From the NCBI GenBank assembly GCA_047017005.1, contig JBKXSZ010000006.1:1-56326 (forward strand): a DNA stretch of 56,326 bases. The letters are read 5' to 3'. The notes below the pieces were generated by a model that was not told the DNA's origin, searched no databases, and was given only the letters and a program-made list of their open reading frames with translations. Position 1 is the stretch's first letter. Each line of letters begins with the position of its first letter. Source of the stretch: JBKXSZ01 sp047017005. Lineage in GTDB: Bacteria > Bacillota > Clostridia > TANB77 > CAG-508. The translations under genes were made by a program, and so were the position numbers. Positions 19,059 to 27,708 of this stretch are shown here, one piece after another.

Positions 19059-19234
19059 TAAACAAAGGAACTAAAAATAGAGAAATAAAAGAAATAAAAT
19101 GTACAAAAGAGAGTAAAAAGCAAACAAATATACCATATACATAAAAGATGGAAATAACTGTTATCATGGTTACATAAGAAAATAACGAATAATGACTGTG
19201 CAAAACTTGAGGAGGACAAAAGTACATATTAAAG

Positions 19235-19278
19235 TTATTCACAGAGTTATCCACATTATCCACACCCTTGTGGAATAA
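19235..19278 (+). promoter_or_regulatory. DnaA-box cluster in a 500-bp gene-free stretch
   Basis: The boxes are TTATTCACA (19235-19243, one mismatch to TTATCCACA), TTATCCACA (19247-19255) and TTATCCACA (19256-19264), all in the same orientation. A near-box TGTGGAATAA on the other strand follows at 19269-19278, then an AT-rich stretch. Two perfect boxes and one near-perfect box in 30 bases is far above chance. The neighbouring genes are not dnaA, dnaN, rpmH or gidA and do not diverge here. A DnaA-binding regulatory or titration site is therefore more likely than the main origin. Nothing else supportable lies in 19060-19450. Confidence 0.65.
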
Positions 19279-19455
19279 ATTTTTTGTTAACTGCGAAGCG
19301 GCAAGACAAGTTACATAAAACAGGAAATACAATAAAATTGTAATGACACTGTAATAGAATGCATACAATTTTGTAATAAACAAAATGAAATTGTCATAAA
19401 AAAAGCAAATTTAGACAAAAGTAAACAAAATACAAGAAAAAAAGAAAATCAAAGA

Positions 19456-19485
19456 TTGCAAAATAGGATAAAGACATGATAAGAT
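19456..19485 (+). promoter_or_regulatory. Promoter of the AIM24-family gene
   Basis: TTGCAA (19456-19461) and TAAGAT (19480-19485) are 18 bases apart, 28 bases before the ATG. Confidence 0.55.
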
Positions 19486-19513
19486 AGAAAAAAGAAAACG
19501 GGGGGAAGAAAAT

Positions 19514-20194
19514 ATGCAAACAGAAATAAAAGGAGAATTTTTACCAGTATTAACATGCAAATTAAATAAAGGTGACTCTGTTTTTACCGAAACAGGTGGT
19601 ATGAGTTGGATGACAAGCGGAATTAACATGCAAACAAATACCAAGGGTGGAATTATGAAAGGATTAGGAAGAGCGTTAGCTGGAGAATCCATTTTTATGA
19701 ACACCTATACTGCAGAACAAGATGGAGCAGAAATTTCATTTGCTTCTTGTTTTCCAGGAAATATTTTAGAGTTTGATTTGAGTAATGGAGAAACTATCAT
19801 TGCACAGAAAAAAGCGTTTTTATGTGCAGAAAGTTCAGTAGATGTATCCATGCATTTTAGAAAAAAACTAGGAGCTGGATTCTTTGGAGGAGAAGGCTTT
19901 ATCATGCAAAAATTAACAGGCCCGGGAAAAGCTTTCTTAGAAATTGATGGAAATGTAACAAGAAAAGAATTAGCAGCTGGAGAAGTGTTAAAAGTAGATA
20001 ACGGCTATGTAGCAGCAATGACAAAAGATGTTGATTTAAGTATCGAGACAGTTAAAGGCGTAAAAAACATTGTATTTGGAGGAGAAGGGTTATTCTTAAC
20101 CACCCTAAAAGGGCCAGGTACCATATGGCTTCAATCGATGCCAATAGAGAAGCTAGCGGGAAGCCTATATCCATTTATTGCTGCAGGAAGATAA
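19514..20194 (+). CDS. AIM24/TIGR00266-family protein
   Basis: The 226-residue protein matches the bacterial AIM24 (TIGR00266) family: the early GDSVFTETGGMSWMTSGI block, the GGIMKGLGRALAGESIFMNTYTAE block, then FASCFPGNILEFDL, GGEGFIMQKLTGPGKAFLEIDG and the closing GLFLTTLKGPGTIWLQSMP. The fold is a beta-rich trimeric type. The function in bacteria is not established. The ribosome site is a six-G run. The DnaA-box cluster lies about 250 bases upstream. Confidence 0.9.
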   Translation: MQTEIKGEFLPVLTCKLNKGDSVFTETGGMSWMTSGINMQTNTKGGIMKGLGRALAGESIFMNTYTAEQDGAEISFASCFPGNILEFDLSNGETIIAQKKAFLCAESSVDVSMHFRKKLGAGFFGGEGFIMQKLTGPGKAFLEIDGNVTRKELAAGEVLKVDNGYVAAMTKDVDLSIETVKGVKNIVFGGEGLFLTTLKGPGTIWLQSMPIEKLAGSLYPFIAAGR

Positions 20195-20245
20195 AATGGA
20201 AAAAGAAAAATTAAATATAAATGGTAAAATTAAAGAAAAGAAACA

Positions 20246-20274
20246 TTGACTTTTTTTAGAAAACGTATTAAACT
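20246..20274 (+). promoter_or_regulatory. Promoter of the glyS T-box transcript
   Basis: TTGACT (20246-20251) and TAAACT (20269-20274) are 17 bases apart, just before the T-box leader. Confidence 0.7.
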
Positions 20275-20292
20275 AGTAGCAGTTAAATAATT

Positions 20293-20500
20293 GCGATGAA
20301 AAAGAAAAAATATACTTTTTATGCAAAGAGAGCTAATGGTTGGTGAAAATTAGTGATAAAGGATATATGGGGAGCTTTGGAGCAAATTACAATAAAGTGG
20401 ATAGAAAAAAGGAATAATTTCTATCAAATAGGGTGGAACCGCGGAAGATAACTTTCGTCCCTAGCAAGATAATTGCTAGAGATGAAAGTTTTTTGTTTTT
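20293..20500 (+). promoter_or_regulatory. T-box riboswitch controlling glyS
   Basis: The leader has the AGAGAG start of stem I near 20327, a GGTGAAAATTAG loop region, and the T-box sequence TGGAACCGCGG at 20434-20444, where UGGNACCGCG pairs with the tRNA acceptor end. A terminator follows: arms 20450-20467 and 20473-20490, then T residues. Uncharged tRNA-Gly would stabilise the antiterminator and allow glyS transcription. A GGA at 20379-20381 could be the glycine specifier; that assignment is uncertain because I did not fold the RNA. Confidence 0.93.
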
Positions 20501-20531
20501 AGCAATATAATAAGATGAGGAGGGAATTTTT

Positions 20532-21917
20532 ATGGCAGAAAAAACAATGGAGAAGATAGTAGCACTTTGCAAAAACAGAGGATATGTATATCCTGGTTCA
20601 GAAATTTATGGAGGATTGTCTAATAGTTGGGATTATGGTCCTTTAGGAGTAGAATTTAAAAATAATATTAAAAAAGCATGGATGAAAAAATTCATACAAG
20701 AAAATAAACATAATGTAGGATTAGATGCCGCTATTTTAATGAATCCAGAAACATGGGTAGCTTCAGGACATATCGGAGGTTTCTCAGACCCATTAATTGA
20801 TTGTAAAGAATGTAAAACCAGACATAGAGCAGATAAATTAATTGAAGATTGGATGCAAGAACATGGACAAGAAGAGGTAGTCGATGGCTGGGAAGACCAA
20901 AGAATGATTGATTTTATAAATGAACATCATATTGTATGTCCTTCTTGTGGTAAATGTAATTTCACTTCTATAAGAAAGTTTAATTTAATGTTTAAAACTT
21001 TCCAAGGAGTCACAGAAGATAGTAAATCAGAAATTTATTTAAGACCAGAAACAGCTCAAGGTATCTTTGTTAACTTTAAAAATGTAATGCGTACAACAAG
21101 AAGAAAATTGCCAATGGGAATTGGACAAATCGGTAAATCTTTCCGAAATGAAATTACCCCAGGAAACTTTATCTTTCGAATTCGTGAATTTGAACAAATG
21201 GAATTAGAATTCTTCTGTAAACCAGGAACCGATATGGAATGGTTTGAATATTGGAGAAGTTTCTGTAAAGATTGGTTATTGAACTTAGGAATCAAAGAAG
21301 AAAATATTCGTTTAAGAGACCATAGTCCAGAAGAACTTTGCTTTTATAGTAAAGGAACAACAGATATTGAATTTGCTTTCCCATTTGGATGGGGAGAATT
21401 ATGGGGAATTGCAGATAGAACAGATTATGATTTAAAACAACATATGGAACATAGTAAAGAAGATTTTACTTACCTAGACCCAGAGACAGGAGAAAGATAT
21501 GTGCCATATTGTATTGAACCATCTTTAGGATGTGATCGTGTGGCTCTTGCTTTCTTATGCAATGCTTATGAAGAAGAAGAGATAGGACAAGGTGATGTAA
21601 GAACCGTTCTTCACCTACATCCAGCATTGGCACCATACAAAGTAGCAGTACTTCCGCTTTCGAAAAAATTAACTGAAAAGGCCGAAGAAGTATATACAAA
21701 ACTTTCTAAAAAATATATGTGTGATTATGATGAAGCTGGAAGCATTGGAAAGAGATATAGAAGAGAAGATGAAGCAGGAACACCATATTGTGTTACAATA
21801 GATTTTGATACACTAGAGGATGAATCTGTAACCATTCGTGATAGAGACACAATGGAACAAGTTCGTATTAAAATTGACGAACTAGAAAAATGGCTAGATG
21901 AGAAATTAGCATTCTAA
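20532..21917 (+). CDS. glyS: Glycyl-tRNA synthetase (class II, dimeric type)
   Basis: The enzyme charges tRNA-Gly. The 461-residue chain is the alpha2 type: GGLSNSWDYGPLGVEFKNN near 27-45, a zinc-like CKEC...CPSCGKC pair in the insert (about 95-140), class II motif 2 around SFRNEITPGNFIFRIREFEQMELEFF, and motif 3 with EPSLGCDRVALAF. The anticodon-binding domain closes the protein (about 355-461). AGGAGGG precedes the ATG. Expression is controlled by the T-box leader upstream. Confidence 0.97.
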   Translation: MAEKTMEKIVALCKNRGYVYPGSEIYGGLSNSWDYGPLGVEFKNNIKKAWMKKFIQENKHNVGLDAAILMNPETWVASGHIGGFSDPLIDCKECKTRHRADKLIEDWMQEHGQEEVVDGWEDQRMIDFINEHHIVCPSCGKCNFTSIRKFNLMFKTFQGVTEDSKSEIYLRPETAQGIFVNFKNVMRTTRRKLPMGIGQIGKSFRNEITPGNFIFRIREFEQMELEFFCKPGTDMEWFEYWRSFCKDWLLNLGIKEENIRLRDHSPEELCFYSKGTTDIEFAFPFGWGELWGIADRTDYDLKQHMEHSKEDFTYLDPETGERYVPYCIEPSLGCDRVALAFLCNAYEEEEIGQGDVRTVLHLHPALAPYKVAVLPLSKKLTEKAEEVYTKLSKKYMCDYDEAGSIGKRYRREDEAGTPYCVTIDFDTLEDESVTIRDRDTMEQVRIKIDELEKWLDEKLAF

Positions 21918-21924
21918 TAGATGC

Positions 21925-21959
21925 AAAAAGGAAATCATGTAAAAATGATTTCCTTTTTT
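21925..21959 (+). terminator. Terminator of glyS
   Basis: GGAAATCAT (21930-21938) and ATGATTTCC (21945-21953) pair perfectly, extended by A/T pairs and six T residues. Confidence 0.92.
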
Positions 21960-21983
21960 GTATAAAAATAAGAAGAATAGACG

Positions 21984-23588
21984 CAGTAAAAAAGAGTAAA
22001 AATTTTTCGCAATAAAAAATATAGATATATCAACAAAAAACATCGTAAATTTGATAAAATAGAATAAATTTTATCTCAAAGGAGCGGTGTTTTTTGAATA
22101 GAAAAGAAAAAAGAGAAAGAAAAAAAGAATTAAATATACTAAATGACTTAATAACAGTATTAAATGAATATTTTCCAGAATTAATAAGCAAATTTAATGG
22201 GTTAACAGATTTGAGAAATCAATCTTATGTAAAATACCAAATGAAAGTAATATTCATAGTAAGATTAATGGGATTGATGTGTGAAATGAAAAGTATGCAA
22301 GGAATGACAAGAGAATTAAATACAGAAGAAGCCATAGAAAATATAGCAGAGATATGCGGATTAGAACTAGAAGAAATACCACATTGCGATACAATAAATG
22401 ATGTATTTGAAAAAGTAAAAGTTGAAGAGATAGAAAGAATAAGAAAATACATGATAACAAAGATAATAAGAGGAAAAATGATACAGAAATATAAAATCAG
22501 AGATAAATATTATCATATAATTGTAGATGGTACAGGATTAGCAACAAGTAGAAAAAAGTATAATGAAAACTGTTTAGTAAAAAATAAAACAGATAAAAAT
22601 GGAAAAGAATATCAGGAATATAGCACATATGTACTAGAAGGAAAATTGGTAGTAGGAGAAATGGTATTTAGCATAGGAAGTGAATTTGTAGAAAACGTAA
22701 ATGAGGATGAAACAAAACAAGATTGTGAGACTAAAGCATTTAAGAGATTAGCAGAAAAAATAAAAAAGGAATATCCAAAGTTAAAAATAATAATATCAGG
22801 GGATGCGTTGTATGCAAATAAACCAGTATTAGAGATATGTAAAGAAAACGGATGGAAATATATGATAAGATTTAAAGAAGGTGCAATACCAAGTTTGTAT
22901 AATGAATTTGAAACAGTAGTTGCAAAAGCAAATGAAAGTACAAATGAAAGTACAATAAAAGATTATGAGTATGTAACAGGACTAGATTATCAAGAGGAAA
23001 AGGTAAATATAATAAAATACACAGACAATAAAAAAGGGACAGAATTTGTATATATAACAGATTTACCCATAACAAACAAAAATATCAAAGCAACAATAAA
23101 TATAGGAAGAAGAAGATGGAAAATTGAAAACGAAGGATTTAATATACAAAAAAATGGAACATTTGATATAGGGCATTTATATAGTAAAAATCAAGTAGCA
23201 ATCAAAGTACATTATTTAATGATACAAATAGCCCATATACTTAGACAGTTATTAGAAAAAGGTGTAACAGATATAAAAGAGTTAAAGCTAAAATTAAAAG
23301 AGATAAGCCAAAAACTCAAAGAACAGCTTATCTCAACAATCATAAACTTAACGGTACATAGCAAAATACAGTTAAGGTTTGATTGAATTATATAACAATT
23401 AAATAAAAAGATAAATAGAAAAGCTCAAAAAAAAAATAAAATTTTGAACTTTTAATAAAAGTAATTCATGCCTGTGGATAACATACCCTCAAAAATCATC
23501 AAAATGTGGATGAATTCATAAATTGCCAATAATTACCATCAAATATTGAAAAAGCTATATACGAAATAAAATTTACTCTTTTTTACTG
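21984..23588 (+). mobile_element. IS4-like insertion sequence, complete
   Basis: The left end begins CAGTAAAAAAGAGTAAA at 21984, and the right end, read inward from 23588, begins with the same 17 bases. The 9-bp sequence GAATAGACG is repeated directly outside both ends (21975-21983 and 23589-23597). The 1605-bp element holds one intact transposase. Its right end carries a perfect DnaA box, TGTGGATAA (23473-23481), and a near box, TGTGGATGA (23505-23513). It lies 17 bases upstream of the -35 box of the first Clp-AAA/M41 gene. Confidence 0.92.
22094..23386 (+). CDS. DDE transposase, IS4-like
   Basis: The 430-residue protein has the DDE triad in IS4-type surroundings: D145 in IVDGTG, D237 in ISGDALYA, and E345 in the RRRWKIENEGFNIQKN block, which resembles the Y-R-E-K signature of IS4. 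The start is TTG at 22094, nine bases after GGAG. The frame is complete. A 12-base tandem repeat around 22930-22953 gives a short NESTNEST repeat. The exact family (IS4, ISNCY or a related group) cannot be fixed by eye. Confidence 0.85.
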   Translation: MNRKEKRERKKELNILNDLITVLNEYFPELISKFNGLTDLRNQSYVKYQMKVIFIVRLMGLMCEMKSMQGMTRELNTEEAIENIAEICGLELEEIPHCDTINDVFEKVKVEEIERIRKYMITKIIRGKMIQKYKIRDKYYHIIVDGTGLATSRKKYNENCLVKNKTDKNGKEYQEYSTYVLEGKLVVGEMVFSIGSEFVENVNEDETKQDCETKAFKRLAEKIKKEYPKLKIIISGDALYANKPVLEICKENGWKYMIRFKEGAIPSLYNEFETVVAKANESTNESTIKDYEYVTGLDYQEEKVNIIKYTDNKKGTEFVYITDLPITNKNIKATINIGRRRWKIENEGFNIQKNGTFDIGHLYSKNQVAIKVHYLMIQIAHILRQLLEKGVTDIKELKLKLKEISQKLKEQLISTIINLTVHSKIQLRFD

Positions 23589-23605
23589 GAATAGACGAAA
23601 AAAAC

Positions 23606-23633
23606 TTGACTATTGCCAAAAAGAGTATATAAT
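23606..23633 (+). promoter_or_regulatory. Promoter of the first Clp-AAA/M41 gene
   Basis: TTGACT (23606-23611) and TATAAT (23628-23633) are 16 bases apart. The IS4-like element ends 17 bases before the -35 box, so any upstream control sequence has been replaced by the element. Confidence 0.7.
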
Positions 23634-23663
23634 AATAGTACTTAACATAAAGGAGGAATGTTT

Positions 23664-25703
23664 ATGAAAGCCGTTTGGTTAACAGGAGAAGTAAAACGGA
23701 TTATAGAGGAAGCTATCTATCAATCTCTTGATTTTGGAAGTGTCCAAGTAGGAACGGAGCATTTATTGTTTACGCTATTACAAGAGGAATCTAAACTATC
23801 CCAATATCTAGAAAAGGTAGAAAATTTCGGTGTAGATAGTTTAGCAAGCATGTTAAACTGTTATGGGATTGTAGAAGATGAAAGAGCGATGAACACAAGC
23901 TTTGAATTTACTGCAGAACAAACTAAGGAAGAACAGAACTTTAAGAATGAAATTTTAAAAAATATTCAGCTGAATGAACCATACAACAAAGAAAATGTAG
24001 CGTTTTCTAGTTTTGCTATCCAAGCTATTAAAGAGGCTATTGAAATTGCAAAAAAAGCAAAAGCACAGTTTATCTGTATCGAACATATGGAAGTAGCATT
24101 ACTCAATAACACAGAATATGCATCATATCGTTTACTAGAAGAAGCTGAGATAGAAATGGATGAGCTGATGAAATCCTTTAGTATGGAAGCTTTCTTTTCG
24201 AAAAAATCACAAGTATATGGAGCAATAAGAAATGCAATAGAAGACAAAAAAACAACATTCTCCATTCCGGTGCGGTTAGATAAAATGTGTACTCTTTTAA
24301 ATGAAAAATATAAAAAAGAGGAACCTAATACTATTTTGCAAAGGGAAGGAGAAATTGAACAAGTTTGGAATATACTCCTGAAACAAAATAAAAGAAATGT
24401 TATTCTAGTAGGAGAGGCAGGAGTAGGAAAAACAGCTATTGCAGAAGGAGTAGCAGAAAGAATTGTGAAAGGAAAATGTCCAAGACAATTAAAAGATGCT
24501 CAGGTGGTATTGCTAGATGTAAATGCATTAATCGCAGGATGTATGTATGTTGGCATGGCAGAAGAGAGATTTGGTTGGATTATTAGCTTTTTAAAAGAAA
24601 ATCCAAATGTGATTTTAGTAATCGATGAAATTCATACTATTCTTGGAGCGGGTAGTAGTTCAAAGAGTGACCTTGACTTTGCAAATGCTTTGAAACCGAT
24701 TTTAGCTAGAGGAGAGACAAGAGTAATAGGAACGACAACTCAAGAGGAATACAAAAAGTATTTTAAAAGAGATAAAGCTTTAAAAAGACGTTTTGAAACG
24801 ATAAAAGTGAAGGAAGTTGAATCTAAAAAATTGTATGCAATGGTCGAAGGAAAAATCAAGAAACTGGAGCAATTTCATCAAGTTAAGGTATCAAAAGAAA
24901 TGTTTGCATATGTTATGCAACAAGCTGCTTGTTATCACTATGAAAAAGCAGAGCCCGACCGTTCTTTAGATTTATTAGATAACGCAATGGTAGTTGCTAA
25001 AAGAAGCAGAAAAAAAGAACTAGACTTACCTTCTATTTTAAAAGTTCATAAAGAAAATGTTAAGACATTCAAAAAAATGGACAAAAAGGTAAAAGAATCA
25101 ACTGCCTATCATGAAGCAGGGCATTATATTATTCATAAAGTCTACCAAAGGAACTTATGGGGCAAAGTTACAGCAATTAGCATTATTCCATCCGAAGACG
25201 ACTATATAGGAGTTAATGTGATAGAAGAAGACAGAAAAAAGTTTGTAGAAACTACCTACGAACAGTGTCTTATTACAATAGCTACCAATTTGGCTGGAAG
25301 AGCTGCAGAGAAATTAACTTGTGGGATAAAAACAACTGGTGCTCGTGAAGATTTAAAACAAGCAAATATGTTTGCAAGAAGAATGGTACTGGAATTTGGA
25401 CTTTGTCCATCTTCTGATATGATTGGTCCTAATAGTTCTTTTATGAACTATAATGATGATTTAGACTATGAGTTCTTAAGTAATGAAGAAAAGATAGAAG
25501 TGAATCGTCAAGTGAATCAAATTATCAAAGAAGCTATGGAAAAGACAGAAGAAATTCTTACCAAGAATAGGAATGCCTTAGAGAGGATTGCACAAACATT
25601 GCTTGTAAGAGGAATTCTTACAGGCCAAGAAGCAGATTTATTATTTCATAACAAAGTAAAGTTGGAAGAACTTCCACAACCGGATTATGAACTGATTAAG
25701 TAA
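23664..25703 (+). CDS. Clp-N / ClpB-C D1-type AAA+ / FtsH-type M41 peptidase fusion (paralog 1)
   Basis: Residue numbers count from the Met codon at 23658. The protein has two Clp N-terminal repeats (about 8-70 and 115-172), then a AAA+ module of the ClpB/ClpC D1 type. That module shows RxGEIEQV, Walker A GEAGVGKTA (252-260), a pore-loop Tyr in MYVG (near 297), Walker B VIDEIH (321-326) and ALKRRFE arginine fingers. It continues into an M41 zinc peptidase with HEAGH at 485-489 and the third ligand Asp at 565 (TTGAREDLKQA), followed by the FtsH-like C-terminal helices. No membrane segment is seen. FtsH normally has its own type of AAA domain and two membrane helices, and ClpC partners with ClpP. 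This would be a soluble single-chain protease. The ATG at 23664 is chosen from spacing to GGAGG. Confidence 0.9.
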   Translation: MKAVWLTGEVKRIIEEAIYQSLDFGSVQVGTEHLLFTLLQEESKLSQYLEKVENFGVDSLASMLNCYGIVEDERAMNTSFEFTAEQTKEEQNFKNEILKNIQLNEPYNKENVAFSSFAIQAIKEAIEIAKKAKAQFICIEHMEVALLNNTEYASYRLLEEAEIEMDELMKSFSMEAFFSKKSQVYGAIRNAIEDKKTTFSIPVRLDKMCTLLNEKYKKEEPNTILQREGEIEQVWNILLKQNKRNVILVGEAGVGKTAIAEGVAERIVKGKCPRQLKDAQVVLLDVNALIAGCMYVGMAEERFGWIISFLKENPNVILVIDEIHTILGAGSSSKSDLDFANALKPILARGETRVIGTTTQEEYKKYFKRDKALKRRFETIKVKEVESKKLYAMVEGKIKKLEQFHQVKVSKEMFAYVMQQAACYHYEKAEPDRSLDLLDNAMVVAKRSRKKELDLPSILKVHKENVKTFKKMDKKVKESTAYHEAGHYIIHKVYQRNLWGKVTAISIIPSEDDYIGVNVIEEDRKKFVETTYEQCLITIATNLAGRAAEKLTCGIKTTGAREDLKQANMFARRMVLEFGLCPSSDMIGPNSSFMNYNDDLDYEFLSNEEKIEVNRQVNQIIKEAMEKTEEILTKNRNALERIAQTLLVRGILTGQEADLLFHNKVKLEELPQPDYELIK

Positions 25704-25737
25704 AACAGAATTATTTCATAAAATAAAGACTCACAAG

Positions 25738-25763
25738 AAAGCAGGATAATACCTGCTTTTTTT
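25738..25763 (+). terminator. Terminator after Clp-AAA/M41 paralog 1
   Basis: AAAGCAGG (25738-25745) and CCTGCTTT (25752-25759) pair perfectly with loop ATAATA, followed by T residues. Confidence 0.88.
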
Positions 25764-25777
25764 ATAAACCAAGAGAA

Positions 25778-25806
25778 TTGACATAAAACAGAAAACAAAG
25801 TATAAT
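25778..25806 (+). promoter_or_regulatory. Consensus promoter of Clp-AAA/M41 paralog 2, cut off from its gene by an IS
   Basis: TTGACA (25778-25783) and TATAAT (25801-25806) are 17 bases apart, a perfect sigma-A consensus. The expected start of transcription is near 25813. The IS6-like element begins at 25825, so the promoter is now 1.86 kb from the ribosome site it once served. Removing the element and one repeat would restore a leader of about 30 bases before the ATG of paralog 2. Confidence 0.85.
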
Positions 25807-25933
25807 TATATATGTTCAATGTAGGATAGTGTAAAGTAACCTATGAAAAAATAGGATGTGAAAATATTATCTAAAATTTTGAAAAAAGCACATTGAAAAG
25901 TTAAAAATATACGAAAAAAAGCATAGTAAAGAA

Positions 25934-26054
25934 TACTTCAGGCTAATCATTTTAACGATATTGATAAATGCTTTGTCAAGTGGTCACTTGCAAGGTAGTA
26001 AATGCATTTGACAAAGCATTTACCAATACGTTTTAAATTAGTTAAGCCGAAGTA
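25934..26054. repeat. Long imperfect hairpin in the IS6-like element
   Basis: Arms of about 46 bases (25934-25979 and 26008-26054) pair imperfectly. Their inner 14 bases, AAATGCTTTGTCAA and TTGACAAAGCATTT, are exact complements. The loop contains a smaller near-palindrome, CAAGTGGTCACTTG. It lies just downstream of the transposase stop and could end transcription in either direction. Confidence 0.8.
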
Positions 26055-26079
26055 AGGTAAAGTATGAAGTTACAGTAAA

Positions 26080-27532
26080 TCAAGTCTTCTGTTGATTGAT
26101 GATTAACTGCTGAGAAATTTCAATTAATATTTGCCATTTGGCAGGCATAAGTTCAGCTTTTTCTAGTTCAGGTACTTCATTTAATGGTTTCCAGTAAGTA
26201 TAAGAATGAGGTCTTAAAAAATTGTAATAAGCTACAAATAAGCACAAATGAGTATTAGCACCATCATCAGAGCCATAACCGATTTGTAACTTTGTAAGAA
26301 AACTTAAAAGTACGATTAAGTCTTTCAATAATTTGTTTAAGCCAGCGATATTCCTTAGAAATAGGGTCATCATTAGTTAAACCAATAACTTGAGTAACGG
26401 AAAAGTCCTTAAATTTTTCTTTATCATGAAGCTTAAATTGTTGTTCGGCTAATTTGTAGGCAGTATAACCATCAGCAACAAATTTGAGAGCTTTACCAGG
26501 AAATTTTTTAAATTTATCAAAAGCCATACGTATAGCAAGAATACAAGGAACAGTATCACGAGAGTCGGAACTTCTGTAGCCTAAAATAGATTTTTTGATA
26601 GCATCCATAATAAACCAAACATAACGTTTAGAGCTTTTAACTTTAGTGTAAGTTTCATCAGCAGCTAAATAGTTAGTAGGTTTGTAGTCATAAGAATCAA
26701 CAAAAGGTTTAACACAATATGCAGCAGTGGTAGCATAATTAGCAATTTGAGTATGAGAAATCTTAATACCATGAACTTCACGCATAACATCTCTAGTTTT
26801 GCGAGTAGAAAGTCCGCAATTAACAAGATAAGTAAGACATAAGCCCATAACATTAGGAGAAAACTTACGAAACTGAAGGCTAGAAGCATTTTTAGGTAAA
26901 GAATATAAATCAATTTTAAAAAAGTCAATTTTAAATTCGCGATAAATATAGTGGAGTTTAAATTTTTCAGGATTAGACTTGTATCCTTCTAAATCTTCTT
27001 TAGATAGTGAGTTTAGAGAATTTTGGTAGTAAGAGCAGTTGATGTTTCTACATTTGTGTATATTAAAAAGTTTACGATTTTTCTCTAATGTTAAAGCACC
27101 ACCACAATGAGGGCAATGAAGTTCAATAGGATTATCTAAATAATTTTGGCGATTAAAGTGAGTATCACAGATTTTACACCAAAATTGACCACGACCACCA
27201 GTATTGTCGTAGATATATGTATGAGGAGCATTACAGCAAGGACAATGAACATCGTTAGGAACAGGATTTTTACCACGAGATTTAATAGGCTTTAAAGGTT
27301 TATCATGTTCTTTAAGATATTGTACTAAGAGTTGTTTGTAATCTTTCTTTTCAGGAACATGAATAATAGGCAACTTATCAACTTTTAATTTATTGTATTT
27401 AGGAGAAAATAAAGAGTCATCTTTTTCTTTCATCTTTAAAGGTATATTTTTAACAATAAAATTAAATAAAAATAAAATAGTTTTATTAAGCTCTTGAATT
27501 TGAGCTAGTAATAAAGGTATAATTGTATACAT
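26080..27532 (-). pseudogene. IS6-like transposase, frameshifted
   Basis: The first part (27532 down to 26267) carries two zinc-ribbon-like CxxC pairs, the DDE residues in LAADETYTK, VADGYTAYK and IIERLNRTFK, and stops after KVTNRLWL. The reading continues in another frame as YGSDDGANTHLCLFVAYYNFLRPHS and on to 26080, the expected C-terminal domain. One surplus T near 26275-26283 (minus strand CGGTTATGG) explains the break. I see no A- or T-run slippery site, so a mutation is more likely than programmed frameshifting. The start at 27532 follows GGAG by 8 bases. Confidence 0.8.
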
Positions 27533-27708
27533 GATATCCACTCCTTTATGAGAATAATTGGTTATTGGTATTAACAATTATATCATAAAAAGAGGGGGTA
27601 TCATTTTTTAGTGCAAAAAAAATGATATAAACCCTGAAAAAACAAGGTTTGTGATAATTAAATATAAAATTTAGTTTACACAACCCAATGTAGAAGGAGG
27701 ACGAAAAT

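Larger units (their letters stand above)
25825..27685 (-). mobile_element. IS6-like insertion sequence with a broken transposase
   Basis: The 8-bp sequence CAATGTAG stands directly outside both ends (25817-25824 and 27686-27693). The ends read GATAGTGTAAAG and, inward from the right, GGTTGTGTAAAC, with 9 of 12 positions equal. Eight-bp duplications fit the IS6 group. The 1861-bp element carries a transposase on the minus strand interrupted by a frameshift, and a long hairpin behind it (25934-26054). Confidence 0.85.

Noticed and set aside
19235..19278. Main chromosomal origin
   Set aside because: No dnaA, dnaN, rpmH or gidA nearby and genes on both sides run in the same direction; kept only as a DnaA-binding cluster.
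19012..19383. Minus-strand frame of 123 codons over the DnaA-box region
   Set aside because: It has AT-rich, low-complexity hydrophobic translation, no ribosome site, and it crosses the DUF1294 terminator and the box cluster.
22930..22953. Tandem 12-base repeat as a regulatory repeat
   Set aside because: It lies inside the transposase frame and only adds a short NEST repeat.
26267..26373. Programmed frameshift in the IS6-like transposase
   Set aside because: No slippery run of A or T and no following stem at the break; a simple one-base change explains it better.
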